From: Ehretia macrophylla
Lineage: Eukaryota > Streptophyta > Magnoliopsida > Boraginales > Ehretiaceae
Reading direction: 5' to 3'
DNA: 64,000 nt
Assembly: GCA_037974665.1 (NCBI GenBank)
Contig: CM075783.1
Location: 9,350,762-9,414,761 of the forward strand
Shown in pieces: positions 37,151 to 48,299 of this stretch (its first letter is position 1; every line of letters starts with the position of its first letter). A program made the position numbers and the translations under genes. The notes below the pieces were generated by a model. That model had not been told where the DNA came from, made no database searches, and saw nothing but the letters and a program-made list of their open reading frames with translations.

Positions 37151-37303
37151 ACCTGCATATCACGTGTTTCCAAAGAACAAGATAAGGTTTTGTTTCGATA
37201 CATAAATATGACTATATTACAAAAAAATAGCTTACTAAATAGATAAAGCTTTAACGGAATGATTCGGATTGGTTGTACCTGCATATCACGTGTTTTCAAA
37301 GAA
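37151..37303. repeat. 27-bp direct repeats around a 99-bp filler
   Basis: ACCTGCATATCACGTGTTT and the following 8 bases occur at 37151-37177 and again at 37277-37303 with one mismatch. Between them lie 99 AT-rich bases that do not look like the surrounding element. It may be a small insertion with an unusually long target duplication, or a repair-type duplication with filler DNA. Confidence 0.6.
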
Positions 37304-40300
37304 AGGCCTTTACCTTTTTATCTTTAATCTGAGCGAGGCATCGGAAGTATGGCCCAAAATAGGATCTTTTGTACAGTGTATCTTCTATAAGGCAATACCT
37401 TCTTGCATTCACCTGTAGCTTATGAGCTTTCCCTTTATCTTTTGGAAGGGTACCTTCCTTTAAATAAGCCACCAATGGGGCAATCCAGGACTCTACACTG
37501 CTAGTGTTTAGGGCAGTTTCCTTTTTTCCTAAGGCTGCTTTAGACAGTGTTGATTTTTCCAGGATATACCAGCGGGATCTGCCTCTCTTTGATTTGCTCT
37601 AACTTCAACTCTTCGAATTAAGCCGACAAGTTCCTCAAGGTTGCAAGGTAATGGACCATCTTTTCTCCCTTGGCCTGATACCTACTATTCAAATGATTGA
37701 CTACCAGTTGGGAATCGCTGAAGGACTTCACCCTTGTTGCCCCTAGACTTTTTACCTATGTTAGTCCTACTATCAAGGCTTCATATTCAGCTTCATTATT
37801 GGTTACTCTAAAGCTACACCGTATACTTTTTTCCATTATGATGCCCTCGGGGTCCTGTATAATTATGCCCAGACCTCCGCCCCTCTGACTACTCGATCCA
37901 TCTATGTGCAACTATCATCCCCCTAGGCTTTCCATTGCCTCAACTTCTGTAGGTTCGTTAAATTCGGCGAGAAAGTCAACTAAGGCCTGGGATTTGATTG
38001 TCGTCCTTGGTTGATACATGATATCCAATTCTGTAAAACTTATCGCCTATTTTGATAATCTGCCAAATAGGTCTGGTTTGTGCAAGACGGCTCTCAAGGG
38101 ATAAGTCGTCGTGACAATTACTCTGTGAGCCTGAAAGTACGGCCAGAGCTTTTTTTGATGCAGTAACTAGAGCCAGTGCTAGTTTTTCCATTTGACTATA
38201 CCTGGTTTCAGTGTCGGTCAAGGCCTTACTGACGTAGTAGATGGGCAACTGCCTTCTTCCTTCCTCTCTTACCAGCACCACACTTACGATGAATTCTGAC
38301 ACTGTGAGATATAGCAACAAATCCTCATTTGGCTGGGGCTTGTCTAATAGTGGTGGGTTACTGAGATACTCTTTAAGTTGATGAATGGCCGCTTCACATT
38401 TCGGAGTCCATTCGAACTTTCCCTTTTTCTTTAATGCCTTAAAGAAGGGCAGGCATTTGTCAGTACTACGTGGGATGAATCAGTTTAGTGCGGCAATTCA
38501 TCCTGTCAGTTTTGTGACCTTCTTATTTGTTTTCGGTGAGGCCAGACTCTGTATAGCTCGGATTTGATCCGGGTGAGCCTTAATTATGTGCCTAGTCACT
38601 AAGTACCCCAAAAATTTTCTTGCTTCTATGCCGAAGGTGCACTTTGTCAGGTTTAACTTCATGTTATACTCCCTTAATACATCCAGCGTTTGCCTCAGAT
38701 GGGATATGTGATCCGAAGTTACCATAGATTTGACCAGCATATCATCAATGTATACTTCTATAGTCTTTCTTAACTGCGGCTCAAACATTTGGTTAACAAG
38801 CCTCTAGTATGTTGCACCGGCATTCTTTAACCCGAAAGGCATCCTTTTGTAACAATATATGCCCCTTTCGGTCATGAAGGCCGTCTTCTCCTGATCTGAA
38901 TGATGCATCAAAATTTGGTTGTACCCCGAGAACGCGTCCATAAAGCTCAACAACTCGTGCCCCGTCATAGCATCGACCACGACATCTATCCGTGGAAGTG
39001 GGTATGGATCTTTCGGGCAAGCCTTGTTTAAATCAGTGAAATCTATACTCATCTGCCATTTACCCCCTTTTTTTGGTACCACCACCACATTTGCCAACCA
39101 ATCCGGATACAGAACCTGTCGTATTGACCCATTTTTTAACAGCTTCTGCATTTTCAAATCTACAATTTTATTTATTTCTGCCGCGAATTTTCTCATCTTT
39201 TGCTGTACTGGCTTATGAAAAGGATCAACGTTCAGCCTATGTGTGGTAATCTGTGGGTCGATTCCGGTCATATCTGTATAACTCCAGGCAAAGCAGTCTC
39301 GGTATTCCTTCAACAACCGAATCAGGTTTTTCCTCAACTCCGGCTTAAGCCAGGCTCTTATCTTGACAGTTTTGGTGGCGTCATTTGGATCTAGTACCAC
39401 ATCTTCGGTATCTTTGGGGCCAGGTATCTTATGACCCCCTTGTTGTAATTGCTATTTTTGAGTCTGACCCCCATCTTCATCTGCTTTTGGCTTCGGCTTC
39501 AGAGCCATTGCATAATACCTTTGTGCTTCCTCAGGATCTCCTCTGATTTCCCGATTCCCCTACTTCGATGGGAAGAGAAAGACTTGATGGTAAGTGGATA
39601 GTACTGCCTTTAATTGGTGGATCCAGGGCCTCCCCATGATTATAGTATATGTGGACGAACAGTCAACCACCAAATACTTTGTCAAAGTGTGTACGTCCTT
39701 AGCCCAGGTGGAGAGGGTGATTTCTCCCAAAGTGCACTTGGTTTCTCCGCTGAATCCAGTAAGATGCACAATCTTCTTCACGAGCTGTGACTCGTCTATT
39801 CCTATTTCCCACAAGTTCCAATCATACGGATGTTAGCGGAACTACCCCCGTTCACTAAGATCCGCTTAACCTCAAATCCTGTCGTTACCAATCTTATGAC
39901 CAGTGCATAGTGGTGACTGTCAATGATATCCTCCTCATCTTCATGACCAAAATTTAAATTGTACTGCTGTTGTGGTGCTGTGCTTTGTTGCGCGAGTATG
40001 CATTCATCAGCTTTCCATCTCTTGTCATTCCTTCGTCTAGCCGAAGCTATCTCCCCACTGAATTTAGATCCTTCAATAATACATCCGATGGTCCGTATTG
40101 GTTTCAAAGGTCCTGCTGGTCGATCCTCCATTTCTTTTTCTCTCATCTCTAATTGCCTCTTACCTTTATCAGTCAAATATCATTTTTTTAACATGTTTAG
40201 AACTTCAATCCTTAAATCCGTGCACTCCGAGGTGACGTGCCCGTGGTCACAATGAAATTCGCACCATAGTCTATGATCTCTTTTACTCGGATGGCTCTTC

Positions 40301-41800
40301 ATTTTGTCTGGCCATCTTACATGAGCTAACTACTTCAATTCATTCACACATTGGGTATGGTTGATAAACAAGTTTTATTCTGGCTTTACTGGGTCTTCCT
40401 TTTTCCCGTCGAATAGTTTTTGTCCTAGGTGACGCTGTCTCGGTTCCGCTACTTTCACCAGCACTGATACTGCCTGGCGGCTATGAAGTGTATAAGATTG
40501 GTATCGTCGGGGCTTCGAGTGGCACACTTCTCTATTGTTGTACACTGACCGGGGAGTGGAGCTTCGACCACCTACTTTTTCCTCCCACCTCATGATTCCT
40601 ATGGCCTTCTCGATTACATATTTCATGCTACTATATGTGTTCATCACTAACTCCTTATATAAATCAGATTCGAACAAAAGTCCTTGCTGAAAAGATGATA
40701 CCGCGGTTTCTTGGTTGCATTACGGTATGCTAATCATCTCCTCGTTGAACCGTTTCACGTATTTCCTCAAAGGCTTGTTCCTCCCCTGCCTAACTTTGTA
40801 CAAATCACTGGTTTTCTTCCTTGCCTTCATACTTGGCATAAACTACTCTACAAACTACTTCATCAACTGACTGAATGATCCGATGCTCCAATGCAAGCTC
40901 GTATACCACGTCAGAGCTGACCCTGTAAGGCTAGATCCGAAGCTCTTGCACATGCAAGCCTCTTTCAAGGTTGGAGCTATGTTTGCCGTCATCATACCCT
41001 GACGGAAGTGTGTGATATGCTCGTCAGGGTCTGTTTTTCCATCGTATTACTTCCACTGCAACATGCGAAACTTGACGGGCATCTCAGCAAATTCGATGTG
41101 ATCTTGGAATGGGGAATCGTTGTGCTTGTACTCAATGCCACCTCCACTTTCTGTTCCAATGACAGTGTCGGCAATCTAAGCATTGTCAGCCTTTGGACTA
41201 TCATCGAGTGCTTGCATGGGCATTATCATTCTTGTTCCAGGTGGGGGAGTTTGGTAAGGTCCCACCCCTGGGCTGGTTGCTAGTGTCTCAATCTTCGTCC
41301 TCAACTCCTCATTTTTCTTCCGGGCTGCATCTCTTTCCGCTACTGCTTCCTTGAGTTGCGCCTCGAGCATAGCTTGCAAGGCATTCAGTCTTTGTTCTAA
41401 GCTTCCAGATGCGCTCTCTACCATCTCTGATTCTTGTAGGTTACCACAGTTGCCGAAGGACCCCACGGTGGGCGCCAAATTGTAGACCCTCGGAATCTAC
41501 AATTAAAATTGAAAAACTCCAATCCCTTTCTTTCTACAGGGTCCCGACAAGTGAGTCTCTTTAAGGATCCGAAGTGGCATTTTGGGTTTATGCTTCTTTG
41601 GATAGGATAGTGTTTAGGGTTGCTCAATGAATGCCCTTGGACCTTGCTTATCCCTCCCTTAAATAGTTTCTTTCGCCCTAGGCACCTTCTTCCACACGCC
41701 ATTTTCCTTCCTTCCACACCTCCTCAATCATATCCTGCCAAATCTTCCTTGATCATGATTCCAATCCAAAACTTGCTCCTTTACTTTCCTATCTCGATTT

Positions 41801-43800
41801 GTGAGACCCCGAATTTGGCCATATTTACAATTACGTGTTTTAACCTATTTATATGTGTTATATGAATTAAAATGTGCTAATTAAGTGATTAATACTTCTA
41901 ATACATTATATGTAAGCATTCATGAAATTTTCATAAAAATCTGTATCGAAAATTATATCATTGCTATTTGTGAATAGTGTTTGAAGCACACGTCCACTAA
42001 AATTTTGACACGGGTGTTTTAAACATCTTAAAACCTAGTCCTCTATTATTAATAGGCCCGTGTTTGATAAAAAATGGTTCTAAAACGGATTAAGAATTTA
42101 AATAGATTTTACGGACGAAAATATACGTTTTTAAGCTAAAATAGTGATTTCTGCTCAAAACGATTCTTGCATTGACTTTCATTGACCTAGTATATATAAA
42201 ATACAACTTGTATTTCATTTTAAATATTTCTAAAATGGCAAAATTGAAAAATGCATTTGAAAAATAAATAATATGACTTTTCATCTTCTTTTGCAAAAAT
42301 AAGCATTTTATTTTAGTTGTATGTATATATATGGTTATATATGCTTACATAGACTTACACATAAATGTTGTCGACTAAAATATAGTCCTAATAAATATAG
42401 TATTAGTTAGATAGTATTTATATTTCTATTTTTGGCCAAAAACACCAAAAAATGACTAAGTAATCAACTTTGACCTTGAATCTTGCTTTGACTTTTGTTT
42501 ATAAGTTGTCAACACACATTAAAACAAGCTAAAAAAATACCCCAAAAACACACAAAATTGTGGCTCATTGGAAGACAAAGATGAAGAATATTTTCAAGGT
42601 TTTTCAAAGTATTTTTCACATAAAAACTTCATTTCATGCCCAAATCACTTCATTCAAAGCTTAATTTTTCTTGTTGGGCATCTATTCTACCTATTTCTAG
42701 CCTTAGTTTGCATCAAAGGTGAGAGAAAAAAATAGGTCTAGAAATTAAAGTTCATGTGAAATTTTATTTAATGCATGTATAGTTAATGTTTTGTTAAATT
42801 GCTTATAGATTATTGCTAAGTAGTTGATAAGGACCAACTTGATAAGTTTATAGCCATTTTGAACAGTTGTAACGTGTATTTTTATTTTTCGGGTATTTAA
42901 TTGATTTAGCTTGTTTGTTGAATAATTGTTGTTGTAGTGGTTGGAATTGATTGGTTATTGCTTCTAAAAGTTTGTTAATTGTGGGGTAGTAATGTTGTAA
43001 TTCTGAATTTTTGATTGAAATGTTGTAGCAAAAGCCCGAAAAATTCAGCCTAGGTGCATTGCCAAAATAGGGTTGTTGGACTTGTTTTGGATGGCTTTTG
43101 GTTGGTTTCCGATGGGGCTAATGTAGTTGCATGTGTGCTTGAGTGATAGAAAGTGGTTTTGAGGTTATTGGATTTCTAGAATGTAAGTTATGACTTTTAG
43201 AAGTTTGTGTAGTCTTTCTTTAATATGTTGAAAAGTTGTCTTTGGTTGTTTGGGTAGTGTTTGAGTAGTTGATTCTTGGGTTGTTTTTCATTAGGTCGGG
43301 GTTGAATGTGTGTTCAAATGCATGTTGAGTTGGATGGCCTACTTTGTCATCTAGCCTAATTGTTTTAGAATTGTATAGTTGTTGATTGTTTAAATGTTGT
43401 TTAATTGATTGTTGAAATATGGTTGATTGTTGAAATACCGGGGATCGGGCACTTTCGTTGCTGATCTCTCGGAATGTAAAGAGTCAAGTGTCATTGTTGT
43501 TGTGAGTCATGATAGTGTTGTGTCACTTCGGGAGGCATCCTGGGTTGCTGGCACAATTATCATGACTAATCCATATCTCGCATGGGCGGAAATGCCATAG
43601 AGTGTGGGTCTAGAATAAGGTACCTCAGGATTGTGTCATTGGATTTTGAGGAGTTAGTGAACATTGAAACGACATATGGAGTTACATCAACAAGTGTATC
43701 GTATCCTTATTGTTTATTTACTGTTATTATTATATTTGTATTGTTATTAATGTTTATTGTGTGTTTATTGCTCATAGGATGATTTCCCTAGGGGTAAAGT
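41801..43800 (+). mobile_element. Truncated Ty3/gypsy-type LTR
   Basis: TGTGAGACCCCGAATTTGG opens at 41801 exactly where the Tat-type LTR remnant stops, in the style of other long gypsy LTRs here. A module near 43440-43640 (TCACTTCGGGAGGCATCC, ATCTCGCATGGGCGG) corresponds in position to the GGGTAGCC module of the Tekay LTR. No end with a primer site is seen. The block fades near 43800, where Copia sequence starts. The right edge is approximate. Confidence 0.55.
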
Positions 43801-43809
43801 AAATGTTTT

Positions 43810-44368
43810 CAAGTGAGGTTTTCACTATAACAATGTGAATTTCAATCATACAAAAGATAAGATAATAATGAAAAATATTTTTCTATAAATGATATACATA
43901 GGGTATAATATTCATACCTCCATCTGAAATAGCTTCAAAACTGTGGTAAGATTTTCCTTTTCATATTCAAAGAGTAAGATTTGATTCCCACCATAACTTT
44001 TTACCAAGTAACTTAATGGTAGAGACTCGTGCTGATAACGTGTTATAAACTAACTGCAAAAGACAACAAATAGTATCAAGAGAAAACTGAAACTCTTATT
44101 CATTTTTGAATCCTTTACATTTCTATTATACTTCTCTATTTATAGAGTTTCAGAAGCTAGTAGCTGATGACTGCAAGCTGTTTACACTGCTGATGACTGC
44201 AAGCTGCTTACGCTACTGCTTGTAAGCTGCTTAGTAGCTGGTGACTGCAAGCTGCTTACGCTGCTACTTGTAAGCTGCTTACGCTGCTAGTGACTGCAAG
44301 TTGCTTACGCTGCTACTTGTAAGCTGCTATATCGATAGTGAATATCCACCAATCGATATTTCATAACA
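43810..44368 (-). mobile_element. Copia fragment: 5' LTR and start of internal region
   Basis: The LTR is 44041-44368 on the minus strand, opening TGTTATGAAATATCGATTGG, with a TATA region CTATAAATAGAGA and sub-repeats built on GCTTACAAGTAGCAGCGTAA. Next to it, the minus strand reads ACACGTTATCAGCACGAG, a sequence typical of the primer-site region of several plant Copia families, followed by a short leader. The rest of the element is missing. It is an inverted relative of the LTR at 52015-52309. Confidence 0.7.
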
Positions 44369-44451
44369 TTACTAAATTTATTGGCCAAATTTTGGTACCA
44401 GTCTTGTAACGTTTATTCCAATTTTTAGCTTAAAAGTCACACAGTTGTAAA
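44369..44451. other. Short spacer between Copia LTR and MITE
   Basis: Nothing recognised in these bases. Confidence 0.4.
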
Positions 44452-44460
44452 TTTTTAGTA

Positions 44461-44835
44461 GAGTATACAACTTTTTTAAAGTTGGTCTTTAATATTTAAA
44501 AAAATCATATTAGTCCTTAATATTTACAAAGTTAGTCAAATTGGTTCTTATTATTCAAAATTATCCAATTTAGTCTCTATTGTTTATCATAAAATTTAAT
44601 TTCGGTCCCTAAATAGAAATCATATACAGAGATTGAATTGAATTTTTTTAGAAAATAATAAGGACTAAATTAAATTTTTTGAAAAATAATATGAACCAAA
44701 TTGACTAAGTTTGAATAATAGGGATCATTTAAATAAACTTTTGTAAACATTAAGGACCATTATGAATCTTTTGAAATATTAGAGACTATGTTAAAAAAAT
44801 ATGTAAACAATAGGGACTAAGTGTGAAATTTACCC
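44461..44835. mobile_element. Mutator-like MITE, copy 2
   Basis: 375 bp, non-coding and fold-back in structure, flanked by a perfect 9-bp duplication TTTTTAGTA (44452-44460, 44836-44844). The right end, CTAAGTGTGAAATTTACCC, matches the terminal repeat of copy 1 (22388-22776). The left end is more diverged. Internal words such as TTATTATTCAAA and GGACTAA occur in both copies. Confidence 0.8.
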
Positions 44836-44844
44836 TTTTTAGTA

Positions 44845-46222
44845 TCTACTAAATTATAAATGGCACTATTTATAAAGAAATTTCTTTTCCCCTGACTTAG
44901 CCAAAAAAAAAAAAGTTGTTAAACTGCCTATTTTTAATTTGGATAGAAAACGGTAAAACAATATTTTTATGTTCTGTAGAATCATCATAATTTTTGAAAA
45001 AAAGAAGATATGTGTTCACATGATTATCCGCCTCATTTTAACAAAAACATAACATAGAGGCTATTTTGGACATTTATGGTCAATATTAGAACTCATAATA
45101 TCACTTTTGAAATATTACAAATATTTTAATATAGTAGATAAGTATTAGAAATTAGTGGTTATTTTGTCTTGATTCATTTTACGAAAATTGCAAAAAATAA
45201 TTTGAGATTATTTAATTATTTGGGTTCAGGTCCCTAAACTTATTTACTGGCAAAAAATATGTCATATATAGCGTCAAGTTGTTACCTTGTTTTGTTGGAC
45301 CAATTTCTTATAATCATATTAACTTAGAGACTAAACTAGTGGAAGTAAAAATTTAGATACCGAAAAGTTGAGTGGAACGATTAGTAGTAACCTCTTGTAA
45401 TTAAGGTTCTGAGTTTAAATCACGGCTTCAGTCTCTAATGTGTAAAAAACAATAGATTATTTTCATAAATAGTGTTTTATTTTAGAGAAATTATAAGTCC
45501 CTTTAATAATTGAACCCGAGTAAGAGATATTGCTCAAGTAGTGAAAGACGTTTTCAAGACCTTCGCAAAAATCAAGGGTATGGGGGATGGGCATTTCAGG
45601 AGAATTTGTATTCTCTTCTAATCACTAGAGCCTTAGAGCAACTAGGAGGTAAAACTCTAATTACTAATCTCATATTGAATGCTTTGAGTTGGAGGCAAAA
45701 AAAAAATAATAATAATAATCGGAAAGAGAATGAGATGAATGATTAGAATTTTACATTTTAGTCACATAGAGATACTAGTGACTAGGAAGGTTTGGGTTGT
45801 TCAAAAATTAAGGTTTTGTGATGTATTTGTTACTCATGAATTAAAAAAGAAACAAATCGATGAAAAAAACTTTTTGACTGTTAATTGGCCCAATAGTGAA
45901 AGAGACTAAATTTGTACTCTAAATTATGGGAATATTCTTATATAGAGATTTTAATTATGATTTAGTTTTATGGTAATCTTTTTGAAGTTACTTAATTATC
46001 ACGAAAATAATAATTTGGTTCCCTCTCTTTTAAAATAAGCTTTTTAAGTCTTTTTTGATCGTTTTCTTAGTGTATGAAAAATGACACTATTAAACTATCA
46101 AGTTAAACACGCAAGTGTCAAATTTATACAATATAATTTACTAGAGTACGAAATTGGATCTTTACAAGAAGGCTCCTAAATGATATCTAACTAAGATATG
46201 TTTGTGTGTAAGGAAGTCTAAA
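44845..46222. other. Intergenic AT-rich DNA
   Basis: No gene seen. Near 45365-45430 a tRNA-like pair of words (GAGTGGAACGATTAGTAGTA, then GGTTCTGAGTTTAAATC) could be the A and B boxes of a decayed SINE, but no poly-A or target duplication was found. Short ORFs around 45510-45746 show no recognisable similarity. Confidence 0.35.
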
Positions 46223-46385
46223 AGCGTGAAATGAAAAAAAATAAAATGGTTCGAAGTTTTGGCAGCCTCATCAGTATGTTCTCTACGTCTTTTCCATTAG
46301 AAAGATATGGTGTTGATAAAGTTTCTAAATTATCCAATATGGAAGAATTTTCAAGTTGCTGGGGTGTATGCCAAAAGAAACACAA
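46223..46385 (-). pseudogene. R1-like NLR relic (LRR scrap)
   Basis: The minus strand between about 46355 and 46245 encodes LENSSILDNLETLSTPYLSN, then GKDVENILMRLPKLRTI. The NLR at 15154-21377 has LERSSLLDNLKTLSTPCFSC, then KQDAENLLRRLPKPRKL, at the equivalent LRR site. Similarity stops on both sides; no NB-ARC or other LRRs were found nearby. This is therefore a small piece of a second, inverted R1-family gene, probably cut up by transposons. Confidence 0.8.
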
Positions 46386-46995
46386 CGGACGTGCACATGC
46401 CTCAAAATGTGACGTAACATTAAATACTAACTTCAAAATTGAATAAACGCTTGACAATATTAGTGCATTTTGTGTTCAAACAAAGATTTGAAGTGAGAAG
46501 GAAGATCACGCCTCCAATCCCAGCAACACAAACCTCCACCATCACGACCCAAAATTCCACCAAGGCCAATTATGCTACAAAACTAAAATGATAAATCTTA
46601 GGTCTGCAAGGCTCACTTAATAAATAAACCTCATAAAGAGAAAGTGAAGCACCAATCCACAGCAACACATAGCATCTTCAAAATAAACCAACATGATCAA
46701 GCATAACAATCTAAATCTTAAACCTCTATCATAATAATTCATAAAACCAACATTAACACACAAATTTAAGAGTGCCATAGTGTCCAACAGTCACACCAAT
46801 ATGGCATTGTCTTTTTCATCCAAACAAGAGAGTCGTCAAAGTCTTTTCTCGATAGTAGTAGGGAAACATTTAATTCCAAACTAGCAATCTCCAACAATTA
46901 TCCTCATTTATCTGCTAAAGGATTAACAAAAATTACACAATATCAAAGGATAAATTACACATATGCTGATTGATATGGAATCCGATTGTAGTGGC
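46386..46995. other. Intergenic DNA, unassigned
   Basis: About 600 bp with no supported gene or repeat boundary. Confidence 0.35.
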
Positions 46996-47097
46996 TACGG
47001 AGCCTGGGCCGTGATGGGCTAAGGCCCGTACGGGTATGGGGCTAAGTAGGGTGTCGGCCCAAAAAGGGACACGGCCCGTGACAAGTAGGAAAGGAAT
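46996..47097 (+). repeat. GC-rich ~102 bp repeat, uninterrupted copy
   Basis: It contains AAGGCCCGTACGGGTATGGG and GGGACACGGCCCGTGAC, both rich in small palindromes. It matches the repeat split by the Tekay-type element (24006-24063 plus 33547-33590) in reverse orientation, with about a dozen substitutions and no gaps. It ends 3 bases before a gypsy-type LTR end at 47101. Confidence 0.8.
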
Positions 47098-47100
47098 CGT

Positions 47101-47683
47101 GTCACGCCCTAACTCGACCTTACTTACAATTAGTCAGGACGCAACGGAATTTCGACATTATAACATTTGTAATACGGGCGTCAAGGCTCTAAACCAACCC
47201 TTTATAACAACACACAACCAACTCCAAATATCATCAACAAATCCGCAACCATTCATCAACATTCAACACCATATTTTTAACAACCAAATTACATACCAAC
47301 AACAAGTCATATGCCTCCGTTTCAACAACATAACTCAAGCTATAACATACATTCACAAAATAGATTATAAACTAGTTTGGCAACCCAATCATATTCAAAA
47401 AGGAAGACTACTAAACCAGTATCATACAAACCGTTATCTTAAGTAAGTTATACAATACAACATAATATAAAATGCTAAAATAAACTCATGGACATGACTC
47501 CGACACATAAGACTCGTCCACATAAGGCACATTCTCAGCTTCCTGAGGTACTACCTGAAATCTGGTTTGGTAACTCCTGATGACAATAAATGAATGAGGG
47601 TGAGCTTATATATAACAAAGCTCAGTGAGGATTCAAAAGATCTTTTGAATTTATAGAAAGCCAAAATTTTCAGTTGGCTTCCA
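47101..47683 (-). mobile_element. Gypsy-type LTR fragment
   Basis: TGTCACGCCCTAACTCGACC is the reversed end of a gypsy-type LTR (compare GGGTCGGGGCGTGACA at the end of the Tekay LTR). Further in, GGTGAGCTTATATATAACAA and AGCTCAGTGAGG match the layout of the long LTR at 2335-6356 (minus). The far end is lost in the tandem repeat that follows. Confidence 0.55.
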
Positions 47684-48018
47684 TTCTCTGAAGTGAATGA
47701 AATTAAAATTCTCTGATATGAATTGAAATTAGATTTTCCAAAGTGAATCAAAAATTGCATTCCCTGAAGTGAATGAAATTAAAGTGGATAGAATTACATT
47801 CCCTGAAATGGATGAAATATAAATTCTCTGAAGGAATATAGTTGAAAATTCCCCAAAGTGAGTGAAATTAAATTCTCTGACCCGAATGGATTTGAAATCC
47901 CCTGAAGTGGATAATATTTATTTTCTTGAAGAAAATAAAATTACATTCCCTACAGCGAATAAAACTACATTCCCCGGAGTGAATAGAGTTGTGTTCTCCA
48001 AAGTGAATGATATTGCAC
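47684..48018. repeat. Degenerate 24-25 bp tandem repeat, about 13-14 copies
   Basis: Units follow TTCCCTGAAGTGAATGAAAT plus 4-5 bases. Thirteen or more can be lined up by eye with only a few length changes. In the right half the unit is exactly 24 bp, giving an open plus-strand frame with an 8-residue repeat (TFPTANKT, TFPGVNRV, VFSKVNDI). It lies inside or next to a gypsy LTR remnant. Confidence 0.85.
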
Positions 48019-48299
48019 TTCTTGTACTAACTATAATATCTACATATTAAATTAGTCATAGTCATGACCGTGGTTGAGATAATATGTCCCACAAAAAATG
48101 CTAAGATTGATAATCCTCACTACCAGTAGTGGAATAATGAGGAAAAACATGAGAAGTCAAAACCACTATGAACATTTGTGGTCTGAATGCATATTAAGTG
48201 TGTACTTGTCGTACCCTTGGTCTAAGACATATGTACTAGCTATTTGATTTTACTAATCTAACTTGCTCCAGCAGAGCTAATATAACATAGCCTTGTGGC
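48019..48299. other. Unassigned spacer
   Basis: About 280 bp between the tandem repeat and the first Copia similarity. No supported feature. Confidence 0.35.

Larger units (their letters stand above)
33591..41800 (-). mobile_element. Tat-lineage Ty3/gypsy element (fossil), minus strand
   Basis: Reading the minus strand from the right: LTR remnant about 41488-41800; primer-site-like TTTGGCGCCCACCGTGGGG near 41466-41484; gag near 41480-40370; protease region near 40180-39560; reverse transcriptase near 39400-38500 (CFAWSYTDMTGIDPQI, WQMSIDFTDLNKACPKDPYP, VYIDDMLVKS); RNase H near 38320-37980; a second, archaeal-type RNase H near 37870-37600 (NNEAEYEALIVGLT); integrase near 37170-36480 (PNELVTDNGAQFL). 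Downstream of pol follow a ~94 bp tandem array and an antisense extra ORF. Two RNase H domains plus an extra ORF mark the Tat lineage. It is heavily broken, and no 3' LTR is recognised in front of the Tekay insertion. It is older than the Tekay element. Confidence 0.85.

Noticed and set aside
45365-45430. tRNA gene or intact SINE
   Set aside because: A- and B-box-like words are present but weak; no cloverleaf, poly-A or target duplication. Kept only as a remark.
47684-48018. CRISPR-like array
   Set aside because: Units are contiguous with no unique spacers, and the context is a plant nuclear retroelement.
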